Positions 23,463-37,141 of a stretch of 64,000 nt of DNA are shown piece by piece. The first letter of the stretch is position 1. Every line of letters begins with the position of its first letter. The translations under genes were made by a program, and so were the position numbers. Under the pieces are notes generated by a model. That model ran no database searches. It was not told the origin of the DNA and saw only the letters and a list, made by a program, of their open reading frames with translations. The stretch comes from Manihot esculenta (Eukaryota > Streptophyta > Magnoliopsida > Malpighiales > Euphorbiaceae), in assembly GCF_001659605.2 (NCBI RefSeq), contig NC_035161.2:26645691-26709690 (forward strand). The letters are read 5' to 3'.

Positions 23463-25436
23463 ATGTTGGCTGGGTGTTCTAGTTCTACATTACTGTCACC
23501 TAGGCATAGATTAAGGAGTGAATCACCTGCACAGTTTCAAGCTTGCCATTTCCATTTACCTTCAATGAGCACACAAAGACTGGACTTGCCATGTACTACT
23601 TTCTCTCGTAAAGAATCCTCGCGGTCACAGCCCATTAGGCCTGTTGGTGTTGGTCTATCTGTTGATAAATCACTTGAATCCAAGACCAGCAGTTGCTCTC
23701 TCAAGCAGAATATCAGGCTCCCTCCATTAGCAACAAGCACTCAATCAGTGAAAAATGAGTTTTGGGATAAGGGTAAGAGCTTGAAGAGGTTTGCGGAGCA
23801 GGGTTCAGTTGATGAGTCTTGCACTAACAGGGCTAAGAGAAAAAGGGGTAGCAATGATAATGGTAACTCCGGTGATGTTCATGAAGGTGGCAATTTTTGG
23901 TTTCAATCAGGTTTTGAGGTACCAAGAAGCCTAAACCCTCCACAAGTTCCTTTCTCTTTGACATGTTCAGGAGATGAGGAGAGGGTCTGTTTTGTGCCCG
24001 GTGAGGTAATTTCGCCGCCTTTGCCACCGTCAAACAATCCATGGCTGGACTCTGTTATAACCGAGATCACTGGCTTTGGCGAGAAAGATGCAGAGAGCAG
24101 CCAAAGGCGGCCAGTAAAAGAAGCCTCAGGTTCAAGTGCATCATCAGAGAGTCATAGCTTGGGCCTTAGGCTAAGCGAGAATGTTGTGGAGCACGAAGTG
24201 GGTAATGGCTCTAGGAATCCTCATCCACAACAAGGCACTGCTGCGGAAGTTGCAGAGGAGAATCACCAGGAGTATCAGGCATTTGAGCTGGTCAGCTTGC
24301 TCACGGCATGTGTTGAAGCAATTGGGTCCAAAAATATGGCACTGATCAACCATTGTATAGCTAAATTGGGGGATCTTGCTTCTCCAAGAGGATCAGCTTT
24401 CAAACGCCTTAGTGCTTACTTCACTGAGGCCTTGGCTCTTAGAGTTACAAGGCTTTGGCCACATATATTTCATATCACCACTCCGCGGGAGTTCGACAGA
24501 GTTGACGAGGATTCTGGGACTGCATTGAGGCTTTTGAATCAGGTGAGTCCGATACCCAAGTTTATTCATTTCACAGCAAATGAGATACTGTTGAGAGCTT
24601 TTGAGGGGAAAGATAGAGTTCACATTATAGACTTTGACATCAAGCAAGGGCTTCAGTGGCCTAGTTTGTTTCAAAGCCTGGCCTCTAGGACTAATCCTCC
24701 TAGCCATATTAGAATCACGGGCATAGGCGAGTCCAAGCAAGAATTGAATGAGACAGGTGATAGGCTTGCTCGATTTGCCGAGGCATTCAACCTGCCTTTC
24801 GAGTTCCATCCTGTTGTGGATAGGCTAGAAGACGTGAGGCTTTGGATGCTCCATGTGAAGGAAGGGGAGTGTGTAGCTATAAATTGTATTTTCCAGATGC
24901 ACAAGACACTTTATGATGGAAATGGAGGTGTATTAAGAGATTTCTTGGGACTTATTCGAAGCACAAATCCGACAGCAGTCCTCATGGCAGAGCAAGAAGC
25001 AGAACACAATGCTCCTAATTTGGAAGGAAGAGTGTGCAATTCTTTAAAGTACTACTCTGCGATATTTGACTCAATTGATTATAGCCTTCCGTTAGACAGT
25101 CCGGTTAGATTCAAAATAGAGGAGATGTTTGCAAGAGAAATTAGGAATATAGTTGCCTGTGAAGGAAGTGATAGGCTAGAAAGGCATGAGAGTTTTGAGA
25201 AATGGAGAAAGTTGATGGAGCAAGGCGGATTCCGGTGCACGGGTATTAGTGAGAGGGAAGTGCTTCAAAGCCAAATGTTGTTGAAGATGTATTCTTGTGA
25301 GGATTACAGGGCTCAACAAGGGCAGGACAAAGCAGCACTTACTCTAAGTTGGTTAGATCAGCCTCTCTACACAGTGTCTGCATGGGCTCCTCTAGATGTT
25401 GCAGGAAGCTCATCTTCTTTTTCTCAGCCAAGTTGA
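23463..25436 (+). CDS. SCL28: GRAS-family transcription regulator, SCARECROW-LIKE 28 (657 aa)
   Basis: Single coding exon. The N-terminus (MLAGCSSSTLLSPRHRLRSE, then MSTQRLDLPC and CSLKQNIRLPPLA) is characteristic of SCL28. Residues 1-270 are low-complexity, with a basic cluster at 123-129 (RAKRKRG) that could be a nuclear signal, and CFVPGEVIS at 176-184. The GRAS domain spans about 274-643: leucine-rich repeat I from FELVSLLTACVEAI, the VHIID core at 386-393 (VHIIDFDI), the PFYRE-like region at about 530-560 (YYSAIFDSID), and the SAW end about 590-643. The length matches Arabidopsis SCL28 (about 658 aa). SCL28 is known as a G2/M-phase regulator of cell size and division acting under MYB3R; the MSA cluster upstream agrees. 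The start is the first in-frame ATG after stops and matches the conserved N-terminus. Confidence 0.95.
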   Translation: MLAGCSSSTLLSPRHRLRSESPAQFQACHFHLPSMSTQRLDLPCTTFSRKESSRSQPIRPVGVGLSVDKSLESKTSSCSLKQNIRLPPLATSTQSVKNEFWDKGKSLKRFAEQGSVDESCTNRAKRKRGSNDNGNSGDVHEGGNFWFQSGFEVPRSLNPPQVPFSLTCSGDEERVCFVPGEVISPPLPPSNNPWLDSVITEITGFGEKDAESSQRRPVKEASGSSASSESHSLGLRLSENVVEHEVGNGSRNPHPQQGTAAEVAEENHQEYQAFELVSLLTACVEAIGSKNMALINHCIAKLGDLASPRGSAFKRLSAYFTEALALRVTRLWPHIFHITTPREFDRVDEDSGTALRLLNQVSPIPKFIHFTANEILLRAFEGKDRVHIIDFDIKQGLQWPSLFQSLASRTNPPSHIRITGIGESKQELNETGDRLARFAEAFNLPFEFHPVVDRLEDVRLWMLHVKEGECVAINCIFQMHKTLYDGNGGVLRDFLGLIRSTNPTAVLMAEQEAEHNAPNLEGRVCNSLKYYSAIFDSIDYSLPLDSPVRFKIEEMFAREIRNIVACEGSDRLERHESFEKWRKLMEQGGFRCTGISEREVLQSQMLLKMYSCEDYRAQQGQDKAALTLSWLDQPLYTVSAWAPLDVAGSSSSFSQPS

Positions 25437-26152
25437 TTGCTGGAGGCTTCTTTTTCTTCATACATAGATAGCATTAGCATCAAATTTCATTTATTCTTGC
25501 ATCAGAAAGAGACAGCAAATTCTTTGTAGGTAGCAAAAGCTTTCATTATTCTTTCATTCTTTTGCAGGGCAGATTTATTTATAGGTTTCAGTCCATAGAA
25601 TTTGGAGTCAGTTTAAAGTTTATTATTCTTTCATTCTTTATGTATTGATGAAATTCTTTGTAGCAGTTTACATTGTTGATTTTATTTGTTGAGAAAGTTT
25701 AGTTTATGAAGCATGTACTTGAGAATTGAATCCTCATGTATGGAATTGAATGATTTGATTTGTGTATTATTTTTGAAGAAAAAAAAATTCAAAAGAATTA
25801 TTAAAACTAGTGTATAATTTTAATTTTTTTAAAGTTAATTTTTAAAATTAAAAAATTATTATTTTTTTGTCTCAAATAATAGTATTGATATATACAACAA
25901 CAGAGACAAATATAATAATTTCTGAATTATTACATTAACCTATAGCTGTCGTGTAAATATATACCACAATAATTTCCTTAATACACATCCACAAAAATAA
26001 TACAGCTTATCAGATTCAGACAGCACAACTATACATGTAGATATCGCATTTTCTTTATTTCTTTAAACACAGAGATAGAATTAATACAGAGAAACAAATC
26101 TTGAAACATCCAACATTCATTCAGGCAATTCATGAGACATCGAACCACGATC
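25437..26152. other. Converging 3' regions of SCL28 and the P450
   Basis: T-rich sequence after the SCL28 stop (to about 25760) is consistent with its 3' untranslated region. The AT-rich stretch to 26152 would hold the 3' untranslated region of the minus-strand P450. The two genes are convergent. No other gene is seen. Confidence 0.5.
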
Positions 26153-27661
26153 TCATACGTATGGCTCACTTTTTTTTGGTTTAGGAATGAGAAACAGAGG
26201 TTGTTCCTTCATCAAAGTGAAACCATATTTCTCATTCATGTCAACGTTGTCTGGATCCTCACCATCTGGTAGAGACCAATCAAAGAATTGAACCAAGCAA
26301 GCAACAAGCAGAGGAACATGCTTTGCAGCCATTGGTAAGCCAGGGCATATTCTCCTTCCAGAACTGAAAGGTATATATTCAAAATCATTCCCTTTGAAAT
26401 CCAAGCTCGAGTTCAGGAACCTCTCTGGCTTGAACACCAGAGGATCCTCCCAGATTTTGGGGTCTCTCCCAATTGCCCAGAAATTTATCATCACTTGTGC
26501 ATTCTTTGGGATCGTGTAGTTCATTACGTTACATGTTTCAACCGCACGATGAGGAACAAGTAATGGTCCAGGAGGATGCATTCTCAGGGTTTCTTTGAAA
26601 CAGGCTTGGAGAAATGGTAAATGAAGCAGGTGAGAATCTTTAACAGTTTCCTGATTTGTTTCTCTTTCGATTTCCTCTTCAACTTTTTTCATGTATTTTG
26701 GATTCCTTATCAGCTCCGTCATCATCCACTCAATCGTTGAGCTGCTTGAGTCTGTTCCTGCAGTGAAGATCTCCTGGAGCAGCATGTTTATTTGATCATT
26801 GCTTGAACCATTTTTTATCAAAGCATCAAGGAAATCTCTTTGGGTTGAAGAATTGGACATGTTCATCTCTCTTCTTTCATTGATGATAGCTTCCCAAATC
26901 TTGCATGTCTTCTTAAACCAATCTCTACACTTTCTTTGCAGACCCTGGAGATCAAATCTAGCCAATATTGGGAAGAGATCGGATATGTTGATACCCACTT
27001 CAATCAAATCCCTTAAAGGCCCACCGATTACTCCTTCCACGCTCTCTTGCTCGAAGTTGACAACGTCTCTCGATACCATAACATTACCCAACATATTAAA
27101 AATAGCTGCAAAAGCTACCTGTCTAATTTGCACCACCTGCCCCTCCATTTTATTCATAAGTCTCACCACGTCCTTGACCATTTTCTCTCGAGCAACCGCC
27201 TGAGACTCCATCATTGCTCTGCCTGAGAAAAGCTCCGTTTTGTATATTGTACGTAAATATTTCCAGTGGTCGTTGCACTCATCTACCCATCCAACTTGAA
27301 AACCGTCAAGTTCCATGCTCTTGGTTGGCGCAGCGTGAGGAGTTAATCTCCCTGATAAAACACGATCATGGGTTTTGAGAATCTCAATGGCTGCTTCCTT
27401 TGATGATCCTACCACCACTAGTTGCGTTCCAAGTTTAATTTTCAAGAGAGGGCCATAGGTTTTAGCGAAGTGGGTTAGAGTGACATGAGGGTTATTTCCC
27501 ATTTGTAGAAGATTGCCCAAGATTGGCAATGGAGATGGACCTGGAGGAAGTGGTGGGGATGATGAAGTTCTCAGGTGTTTGAGGATAAGAAGTAAAAGAG
27601 GCAGGAGGAGGATCATCGGAAAGAAAAGATTGTTTCCGTCAGCTGCAACGGTCGGAGCCAT
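26153..27661 (-). CDS. Cytochrome P450, CYP80-like (502 aa, intronless)
   Basis: Microsomal haem-thiolate monooxygenase of the plant A-type (CYP71 clan). An N-terminal membrane anchor lies at about 13-30 (FFPMILLLPLLLLILKHL), followed by the proline hinge PPLPPGP (36-42). Also present are the C-helix WKYLR (133-137), I-helix oxygen-binding AGTDS (301-305), ETLR of the K-helix (357-360), PERF (412-415) and the haem loop PFSSGRRICPG with Cys439. Runs such as EILKTHDR, STIEW and NYTIPK with PERFLNSS resemble CYP80 enzymes, best known as N-methylcoclaurine 3'-hydroxylases in benzylisoquinoline alkaloid plants. The substrate here cannot be inferred, and CYP76 is an alternative family. The whole frame is open with no intron, although most A-type P450s carry one. 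All key residues are present. Confidence 0.92.
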   Translation of the reverse strand: MAPTVAADGNNLFFPMILLLPLLLLILKHLRTSSSPPLPPGPSPLPILGNLLQMGNNPHVTLTHFAKTYGPLLKIKLGTQLVVVGSSKEAAIEILKTHDRVLSGRLTPHAAPTKSMELDGFQVGWVDECNDHWKYLRTIYKTELFSGRAMMESQAVAREKMVKDVVRLMNKMEGQVVQIRQVAFAAIFNMLGNVMVSRDVVNFEQESVEGVIGGPLRDLIEVGINISDLFPILARFDLQGLQRKCRDWFKKTCKIWEAIINERREMNMSNSSTQRDFLDALIKNGSSNDQINMLLQEIFTAGTDSSSSTIEWMMTELIRNPKYMKKVEEEIERETNQETVKDSHLLHLPFLQACFKETLRMHPPGPLLVPHRAVETCNVMNYTIPKNAQVMINFWAIGRDPKIWEDPLVFKPERFLNSSLDFKGNDFEYIPFSSGRRICPGLPMAAKHVPLLVACLVQFFDWSLPDGEDPDNVDMNEKYGFTLMKEQPLFLIPKPKKSEPYV

Positions 27662-27724
27662 GGTTCTGAAAATTAGAGATGATTTTTAATTTGAATGTAG
27701 AATTTGGTTTGTGGGTTAATTAGC

Positions 27725-27734
27725 GATTTATAGG
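27725..27734 (-). promoter_or_regulatory. TATA box of the P450 gene
   Basis: CCTATAAATC on the minus strand lies about 65 bp upstream of the P450 start codon, a spacing that allows a short leader. Confidence 0.55.
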
Positions 27735-28179
27735 TGACATGAGAATCCAACCAAAATCGGTTTGATGGAACTTGTTGATTTGTTTAAACAAGTTGTTTGC
27801 ATCTTTGAACCACTACTTCACGATTAATGATAAAGTAAAAGCTCAAAGGAAGTAGGAAATCGAGGGGAAAAAAAAAAAGCAATTAAGGCAGATTTATTTT
27901 TAAAAAAATATAATTTTTTTAAAAAAAATTTTCGTGAAGTACGTAAATAAAATATCAATGATGATAATTAGTGTTTAAAACATTTAGAGAAATTAACCTA
28001 ATAACTTTTACATCATAATAATTGATAATTATAAATTTTTCTCCGTAATCCATTCGTGACTCCATACTCTTATATTTTCTTTTTTCTTAAATCTATTTTT
28101 TTTTTCGCTCTTTTTCATTAAAAACGATCTGCATCAATTGACTATCAATGAAGAAAAAGAAGATATTGTTGTCCCTGTT
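27735..28179. other. AT-rich upstream region of the P450
   Basis: No coding sequence is seen. It presumably contains the P450 promoter, but no element could be named with confidence. Confidence 0.4.
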
Positions 28180-28960
28180 AAGAACTCCAGAAATATTTTG
28201 ATCGTTACTTATGATTTCTGTATGGTGGGGATATTTCTCACATACAATCCAATCAATTTTTAGAATATGCAGACCTTTTCAACAGATTTATGACGGCAAT
28301 CCTGAAACAATTATTGTATTGAAAGATTTGGTTCTTAATTACAAGTTAGACATTTTATTTTTTTATGAAAACAAAAGCTCTTAATTCTTGTATGAAATTT
28401 TCTCGTAATTTTTTATATTTTGATAGTTGCTTCTCAGTTAATAGATAAGGATTGGGAGGTGACTTAATATGGAAGAGTCATGTATCTGTTTCTGTGGTTG
28501 ACTTTTTTTCAAATTTTATTGATTCGGTTGTTTCGGAAGGTAATGTTCAATGGATATTTACTAGTTATTATGAGTTTTCAGAATCGCAATAACAACGTCA
28601 GTCTTGAAATCTTATTCAAGTTTTATCTCGTAAAAACTCTCTTCCGTGATTTTGTTCGGGAGATTTTAATGATTTATACTTGAGAAATAAGAAAGAATGA
28701 TGAGTATTTTTGTCAAATTATCTTATGCAAGGATTTAGACGAGTACTTGAATAATATTTTTATCAAATTATCTTATATAGGGGTTTAATTTTGAATGATT
28801 ATAAATTTTTATTAGACTCTAGAATTGATATTTCTGTTAAATGAGTTCGTCGTAATCCTACTCTAACTGTTCATATTTTGCCTAAAGAATCTATTAGGTA
28901 TAATTGTCTCTCTATTTAAGATGATATCCTTATTTATTTGGTGAAATTTTAATAATGCAA
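28180..28960 (+). pseudogene. LINE endonuclease-domain relic
   Basis: Broken translations follow the order of a plant L1-type ORF2 endonuclease: LVLNYKLDILFF (about 28330), VSVSVVDFFSNFIDSVV (about 28480-28540), then SRKNSLP and a GDFND-like motif (about 28630-28670), then RNPTLTVH-like sequence. Stops and small indels are frequent. No RT part follows, so it is a 3'-truncated or very decayed copy, apparently separate from the minus-strand LINE at 32305-33814. Confidence 0.65.
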
Positions 28961-32304
<3,344 letters not shown>

Positions 32305-33814
32305 CATCCTAATTGATCTTAGATGCTAATCTATGAGCTTCTATATTACGGTTTCATTTAAGAAATTGAAACTGGCAAATAACAAAACCTATGGCTAAAA
32401 ATTTAATATCTTCAACAATTTCTGCAATATCTTGTAGACTTACTCTTCCAAGTAAAGCATCCAGATTTTATAAAAAAAAAAAATATGGCTTGTTTGTAAG
32501 CTAAAACTTCAAGAATTAAAAGATCAAGCATACCTAGAATATGCTTACTCTGCCAACCAATAGGAATACAGTCATGATTTCTATCTAGTGCAACGATAAT
32601 TCCATGCTCTCTCTTATTATTCATGGTTGCATCAAAATTAATCTTAATAAAATTTCTCATAGAGGGCACCAGATAGATAGATTAGATGGTACGAATTCAC
32701 ACAAAAACTGTCCTCTTAAGCTTTAACAAAGTCATGCAAGTGATGTTTGGCAGAGAGAAGCACTTCTAGAAAGGAAAGAGGAGGTTGGTGGAAAACCTTC
32801 CTGTTCTTATTCTTCCAGATTTGTTAGAGGAGCAAGATCATCATCTGTGTAAGCTCTTGGATATTGAACCGAGAATCCATGCTAAAAACTATAACTTTCC
32901 AACAGTCCAACATTGTATTCCCCTGTAATAAAGAAGATCAAGCCTAAAATCTGAATGAAGCCATACCTCAATTGCAGCAGGACAGAAAAAGAAGAGATGA
33001 GCAAGAGTTTCCCTTTCTCCACAAATAATGCAATCAGATGGCACTTGAAAAAAATCTTTTATGCAGAAAAGCATTGCAAGGAAGTCTTTCTTTTAGCTTT
33101 TCAAAGAAAAATGCTCAGTTTTGTGGAAAGAGACATCTTCCAAATATTTTTCCAAACAACATTAAGATTATGAACAGATGTTGGACCTGAGCCTATAGAG
33201 AAATTATTCTCAGAAAATTTTTGATGGAAGGAGAGGTGGTATACCAATTTGGCAGAATACTTGTCATCCTTGAAGAAGTGCCAAGTCAACACATCCTTAG
33301 AAGGATTCAAAGGGATGGGAATGACAAGGATATTCACAATTTCTTCTTCCACAAAATTTCTTTTTAAGGTGGGTATATTCCAACACAGGTTTTATCGGTC
33401 CATGAATTGGGAGACAAGGTGAACATTAGGGTCAGCATTTTCTCTGATTTTGGATGGCAAGAGAAAGGATCTAGGGATCTACAGATCTTCTTTGTAGAAA
33501 ATGTCATTCCCACTACAAACTTGCCAGCAAATTCCTTTATTGAGAAGCTCTCTTCTTCAAATCAGGCTTTTCCATCCCCAAGAAGAGTTAGAACCTAGCT
33601 GTGCACTCAGGAAGGAGGAATTAGGAAATTATTTGCCTTTAAAAAATCTAGCCATGAGGGAGGTTGGATTGGAAACGATACACCAACCTTGCTTCGCCAA
33701 TAAAACTTGATTGAAGGATCTCAAGTCTCGAAAGCCCATTCCTCATTGACTTTTACCTAGACACATAGATTCCCAGCTAATCCAATGTTGTTTCTTCTCA
33801 TTAGTTTTTTGTCC
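32305..33814 (-). pseudogene. LINE ORF2 C-terminal part (RT thumb end, zf-RVT, RNase H)
   Basis: On the minus strand, from high to low coordinates, broken frames give the standard plant L1-type order. KKQHWISWE and a GFRDLRSFNQ-type motif (about 33690-33800) come first, then LLAKQGWCIVSNP and KGKYFPNSSFL. A VLTWHFFKDDKYSAKLVYHL-type segment follows (about 33300). The zf-RVT motif CIICGERETLAHLFFFCP lies at about 32980-33030, and a C-terminal RNase H domain begins FIKINFDATM (about 32640), ending near 32305. Frameshifts and stops are common. The upstream half of the gene is not adjacent: it reappears at 63701. Confidence 0.88.
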
Positions 33815-34325
33815 CTGATGATCTGAGATCCAGAAAATAGGGTTTTACAAGGGTTCTTAAAGCTTAGTCTGAGAGGAGAATGCCCCTCTCCTTTTATTCT
33901 TTTCCTTCGTCTGTCAGTGACGTGTAACTGCCTCACTGCCATTGGGCCACCTGTCTCTGCCATACTGATACGGTTGTACAAGAGTATCAGATCTCTGCTT
34001 CATGCGTAACGGCCATTTAATTCTCCCCTGGCACGCATGTGGATGGACCTGCCAGGCGAACGGGCTGGCCACCTTCTTTCCTCCGGGCTGGGCAGGAAGA
34101 GGAGATCAGGACTGAGCCCATGGGAGATATGATCTTAGGGCCGAAAGGACTGGGCCGGCCTGATTGAGAGATCTGGATGGAGCCCGGTCTCAAGGATGAG
34201 CGGGCTGGACCTGGTTCATTCGGGAGGCTTAGAAGCCTTCAGATCATGGACTGTCATCATGGGCCTGGCCTTAGGATGGGGTGGAGAAATCAAGCGGTCA
34301 TCAATTGCCCCTTTCCCTTCTCATC
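33815..34325 (+). repeat. Left terminal inverted repeat (about 511 bp)
   Basis: The reverse complement matches 54282-54620 plus 63534-63700 with scattered substitutions and small indels. Shared stretches include AGGGTTTTACAAGGGTTCT, GTCAGTGACGTGTAACTGCC, TTCTCCCCTGGCAC-type and GGGGCAATTGATGACCGC read on the other strand. Confidence 0.88.
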
Positions 34326-34691
34326 AGTTATTATACGAATGATGAGGGAGTAAATATCGAGAGTTATAATGACCGCGCCGCCCAAGGACAGTTTCATCAT
34401 AACACCTTTTCGCCTCATTGCTGTTTCAAAATTTCAAATTCTCTCTGTCTTCTCTGAACTTTTGCTCTCCTCCGCTTCTCTGTTCGTCTTGCTTGCTTTG
34501 TTCATCCGCTCTAATCGTTTTTCAGGTACGCTTCTCTTTTTACCATGGAAGGCCCAAAGCTTCCTGAAGTCTTTAACCTAGAGTCTTGTATCACCCCTTC
34601 TACTCTGACGAACTTCTTTTCTCGAAAATATTTGGACACCCCTCTCTACCATATTCGAGCTCCTTATCGGAATGAGAGGATCGTTCTTTCC

Positions 34692-37033
34692 TGTAACAAC
34701 CCGAAAATCGGACCGCTACCGGCGCTAGGATCCGGGTCGACTTAAGGCCGCCGGGACCAGTAGCAAGCCAAACATACATCCTGTGAACCTGCTGAATCCC
34801 ATACATGATCAACAACAAATATAAAAAAAAATTTAAACTTTTCTTTCATTCATTTTCTCATACACCAAACTCAACCTGTGCATGCACTGAACATAGCCAT
34901 AATCATAAACTTAACCCCTCTGTGGGATCTCATCAATGCCCCCAATGGGTGGCATAACATGTGTTGAGTTGGCTAAACATAGACATCAATAAACATTAAG
35001 ATCATGTATCAAAAGGGATTACAATATCCATAGGGTCAAGCACAACTTCTAAACCTCAATCTCATAATCAACATATACATGACATAACTATTCATAACTT
35101 TTACATCATCTTACAATTTATCATGTCCACTTTCTAACTATTACAATTACAAGACTTTACTCTTCTTGACTTCTCTGTCTAGCCCGCACCTGCAATCCTG
35201 GGGGATTAGGGAAAAGGGGTGAGCTACTAGAGCCCAGTGAGCAGAATAATAAAACATTTGAAACATATGATAACATGAAATGCATCACATCACAGCTAAT
35301 CACATCAAGGATGAATTTGTCACCAATAGTCCTCTACGTGGTCCAACTGTGCCAGGGGCGTAGAATGGGCCTCACTAGTCTTTCTCTTACATAATCATAA
35401 CATAGCATGACATAACATTCCATAATGCCAGGGGCGTAGAATGGGCCTCACTGGTCTTTCTCTTACATAGTGCCAGGGGCGTAGAATGGGCCTCACTGGT
35501 CTTTCGTACCGTATCATCATCATATCATAACATACGAGGACAAAAGGATCATTCAACATTCATCCACATCATCAATATATTATGAAATGCAATATATTCG
35601 TGATTTCTAATGCAAACAACCTAAAACATCTCATGGCATTCATGATGCGTGAATCATGCTAAAACGGGTTTATTTATTTAAAAGCATAAGAGTTATTCCA
35701 CTCACCTCTAGCTGAAGCTCTACAGACTCAGAAGCAGCTGAACTTACTGCTGGGGTCCTCGGTTCCTCGGGTCCGAACCTACACAGGTGGACTCAAATGA
35801 GGGACCAACCAAACATGAACATAACTCTAAACTACTCCCCAAAAACCCCCTGAAACATCATGAAACAATCATGCAAAACATGTAAAAGAAGGCTGGACAG
35901 GGCACTTTCGGCGGCAGAAAGTCCCTCCAGAGCCGAAAGTCAGACAGGTTCGGCGACACCTTCGGCGGCTGAAACTCCCAGACAGAGGCGAAACTCATGC
36001 ATGTTCGGCGGCACTTTCGACGGCCGAAACTCCCAAACAGAGACGAAAGTCTCCTTTCGGGGGCAAGCTTCGGCAGCCGAAGGCTGCCTCCACAAGAGGG
36101 TTCGGCGGCCGAAAGTCCTTTCGGCTGTCGAACCTGGTTTCTCCCGAAGGGCAGAAACTTGGTTCAAACATGCACAAATGCCTCAAACTCATGCCATCAT
36201 GCATTTTACTCAACCAAAACATGCATACAAGCTCCTAGGGGTCTCAAACTACCTTAAACCCCAACTACAACACATCAAGCAACACAAATCCAACATACAT
36301 TGCTCAAAACATAACATAAACTCAAAAACCTAACTATAAGCTAAACATGCATTCTACCCCCAAAGATCTTCATAAAACTTACTTAAAACATAATGTAAGC
36401 TAGAGATCGACTCTTACCTCTTGAAGATCGAGAGTAGAGGCGATCTAACTTGGAGTTGGGAGAGATTTAGCTCCTTGGGCCTCCAAGTCCAAAACTTGCT
36501 CAAAACTTGAAAATCTTCAAAGGAAAGCAAAAACTTGTGAAAATCTTGAAAGATTTGAAGGAAAAGACTCAAGATTGGTGAGGGACGGCGGAGAACTCAC
36601 CTTGGCCGATAATGGGGAGAAAAGCTCGCCCGTTTTCGGCTAAGGGACCCTTTTATAGTGGCTGGCCAGGCCACGTTCGGGGGCCGAACGTGCCTCCGCA
36701 TGCATGCCATGTTCGGCGGCCGAACTTGAGGTTCGGCGGCCGAACTTGAGGTTCGGCGGCCGAACCTGGGCTTCCCTCACTTATGCCTTCGGGGGCCTAA
36801 GGCTCACCCGAAATGCATGCATGTTCGGCGGCCGAACTCTGAGTTTCGGCGGCCGAACCTGAGTTTCTTCCAAGGGTGTTTTTGTTCAAAAACTCATTTC
36901 CTCTTTACTTAAAATCATCAAAAACATTAAAACACTTCATGAAAACGTGGTTTTACCCTTCTAGAGGTCTCCGACATCCGAGATTCCACCGGACTGTAGG
37001 AATTCTGATACCGGAGTCTAGCCGGGTATTACA
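34692..37033 (-). repeat. E2 3' LTR (2342 bp)
   Basis: The left copy runs TGTAACAACCCG to GCCGGGTATTACA on the plus strand, that is TGTAATACCCGGC to GGGTTGTTACA as transcribed. It contains three adjacent TTCGGC-N-GCCGAA units in cluster 1 (about 36712-36770), a minisatellite of GCCAGGGGCGTAGAATGGGC units (about 35351-35506) and a TATA box at 36650-36658 on the minus strand. Confidence 0.93.
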
Positions 37034-37046
37034 TTCTCTCCCCCTT
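37034..37046 (-). other. E2 polypurine tract
   Basis: Read on the minus strand, AAGGGGGAGAGAA directly precedes the TG of the 3' LTR. Confidence 0.88.
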
Positions 37047-37141
37047 AAGAACATTCGTCCCCGAATGTTCCTCAACTAGCACATAGCATGGCAGACACAT
37101 AACATACATACAAAGCACATAAAACTCACAAGGAACTAACC

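Noticed and set aside
24393..24809. 138-codon frame antisense to SCL28
   Set aside because: Shadow of the GRAS coding sequence.
26799..27203. 134-codon frame antisense to the P450
   Set aside because: Shadow of the P450 coding sequence.
35346..35510. CRISPR-like direct repeats
   Set aside because: A three-unit minisatellite inside a plant LTR with irregular spacers, repeated in the other LTR of the same element.
35860..36333. Open frame of 157 codons rich in FGGR, RRPK and SAAE runs, repeated at 43561-44046
   Set aside because: It is a by-product of the TTCGGC-N-GCCGAA clusters in the E2 LTRs, which read open in several frames on both strands. No coding signature was seen.
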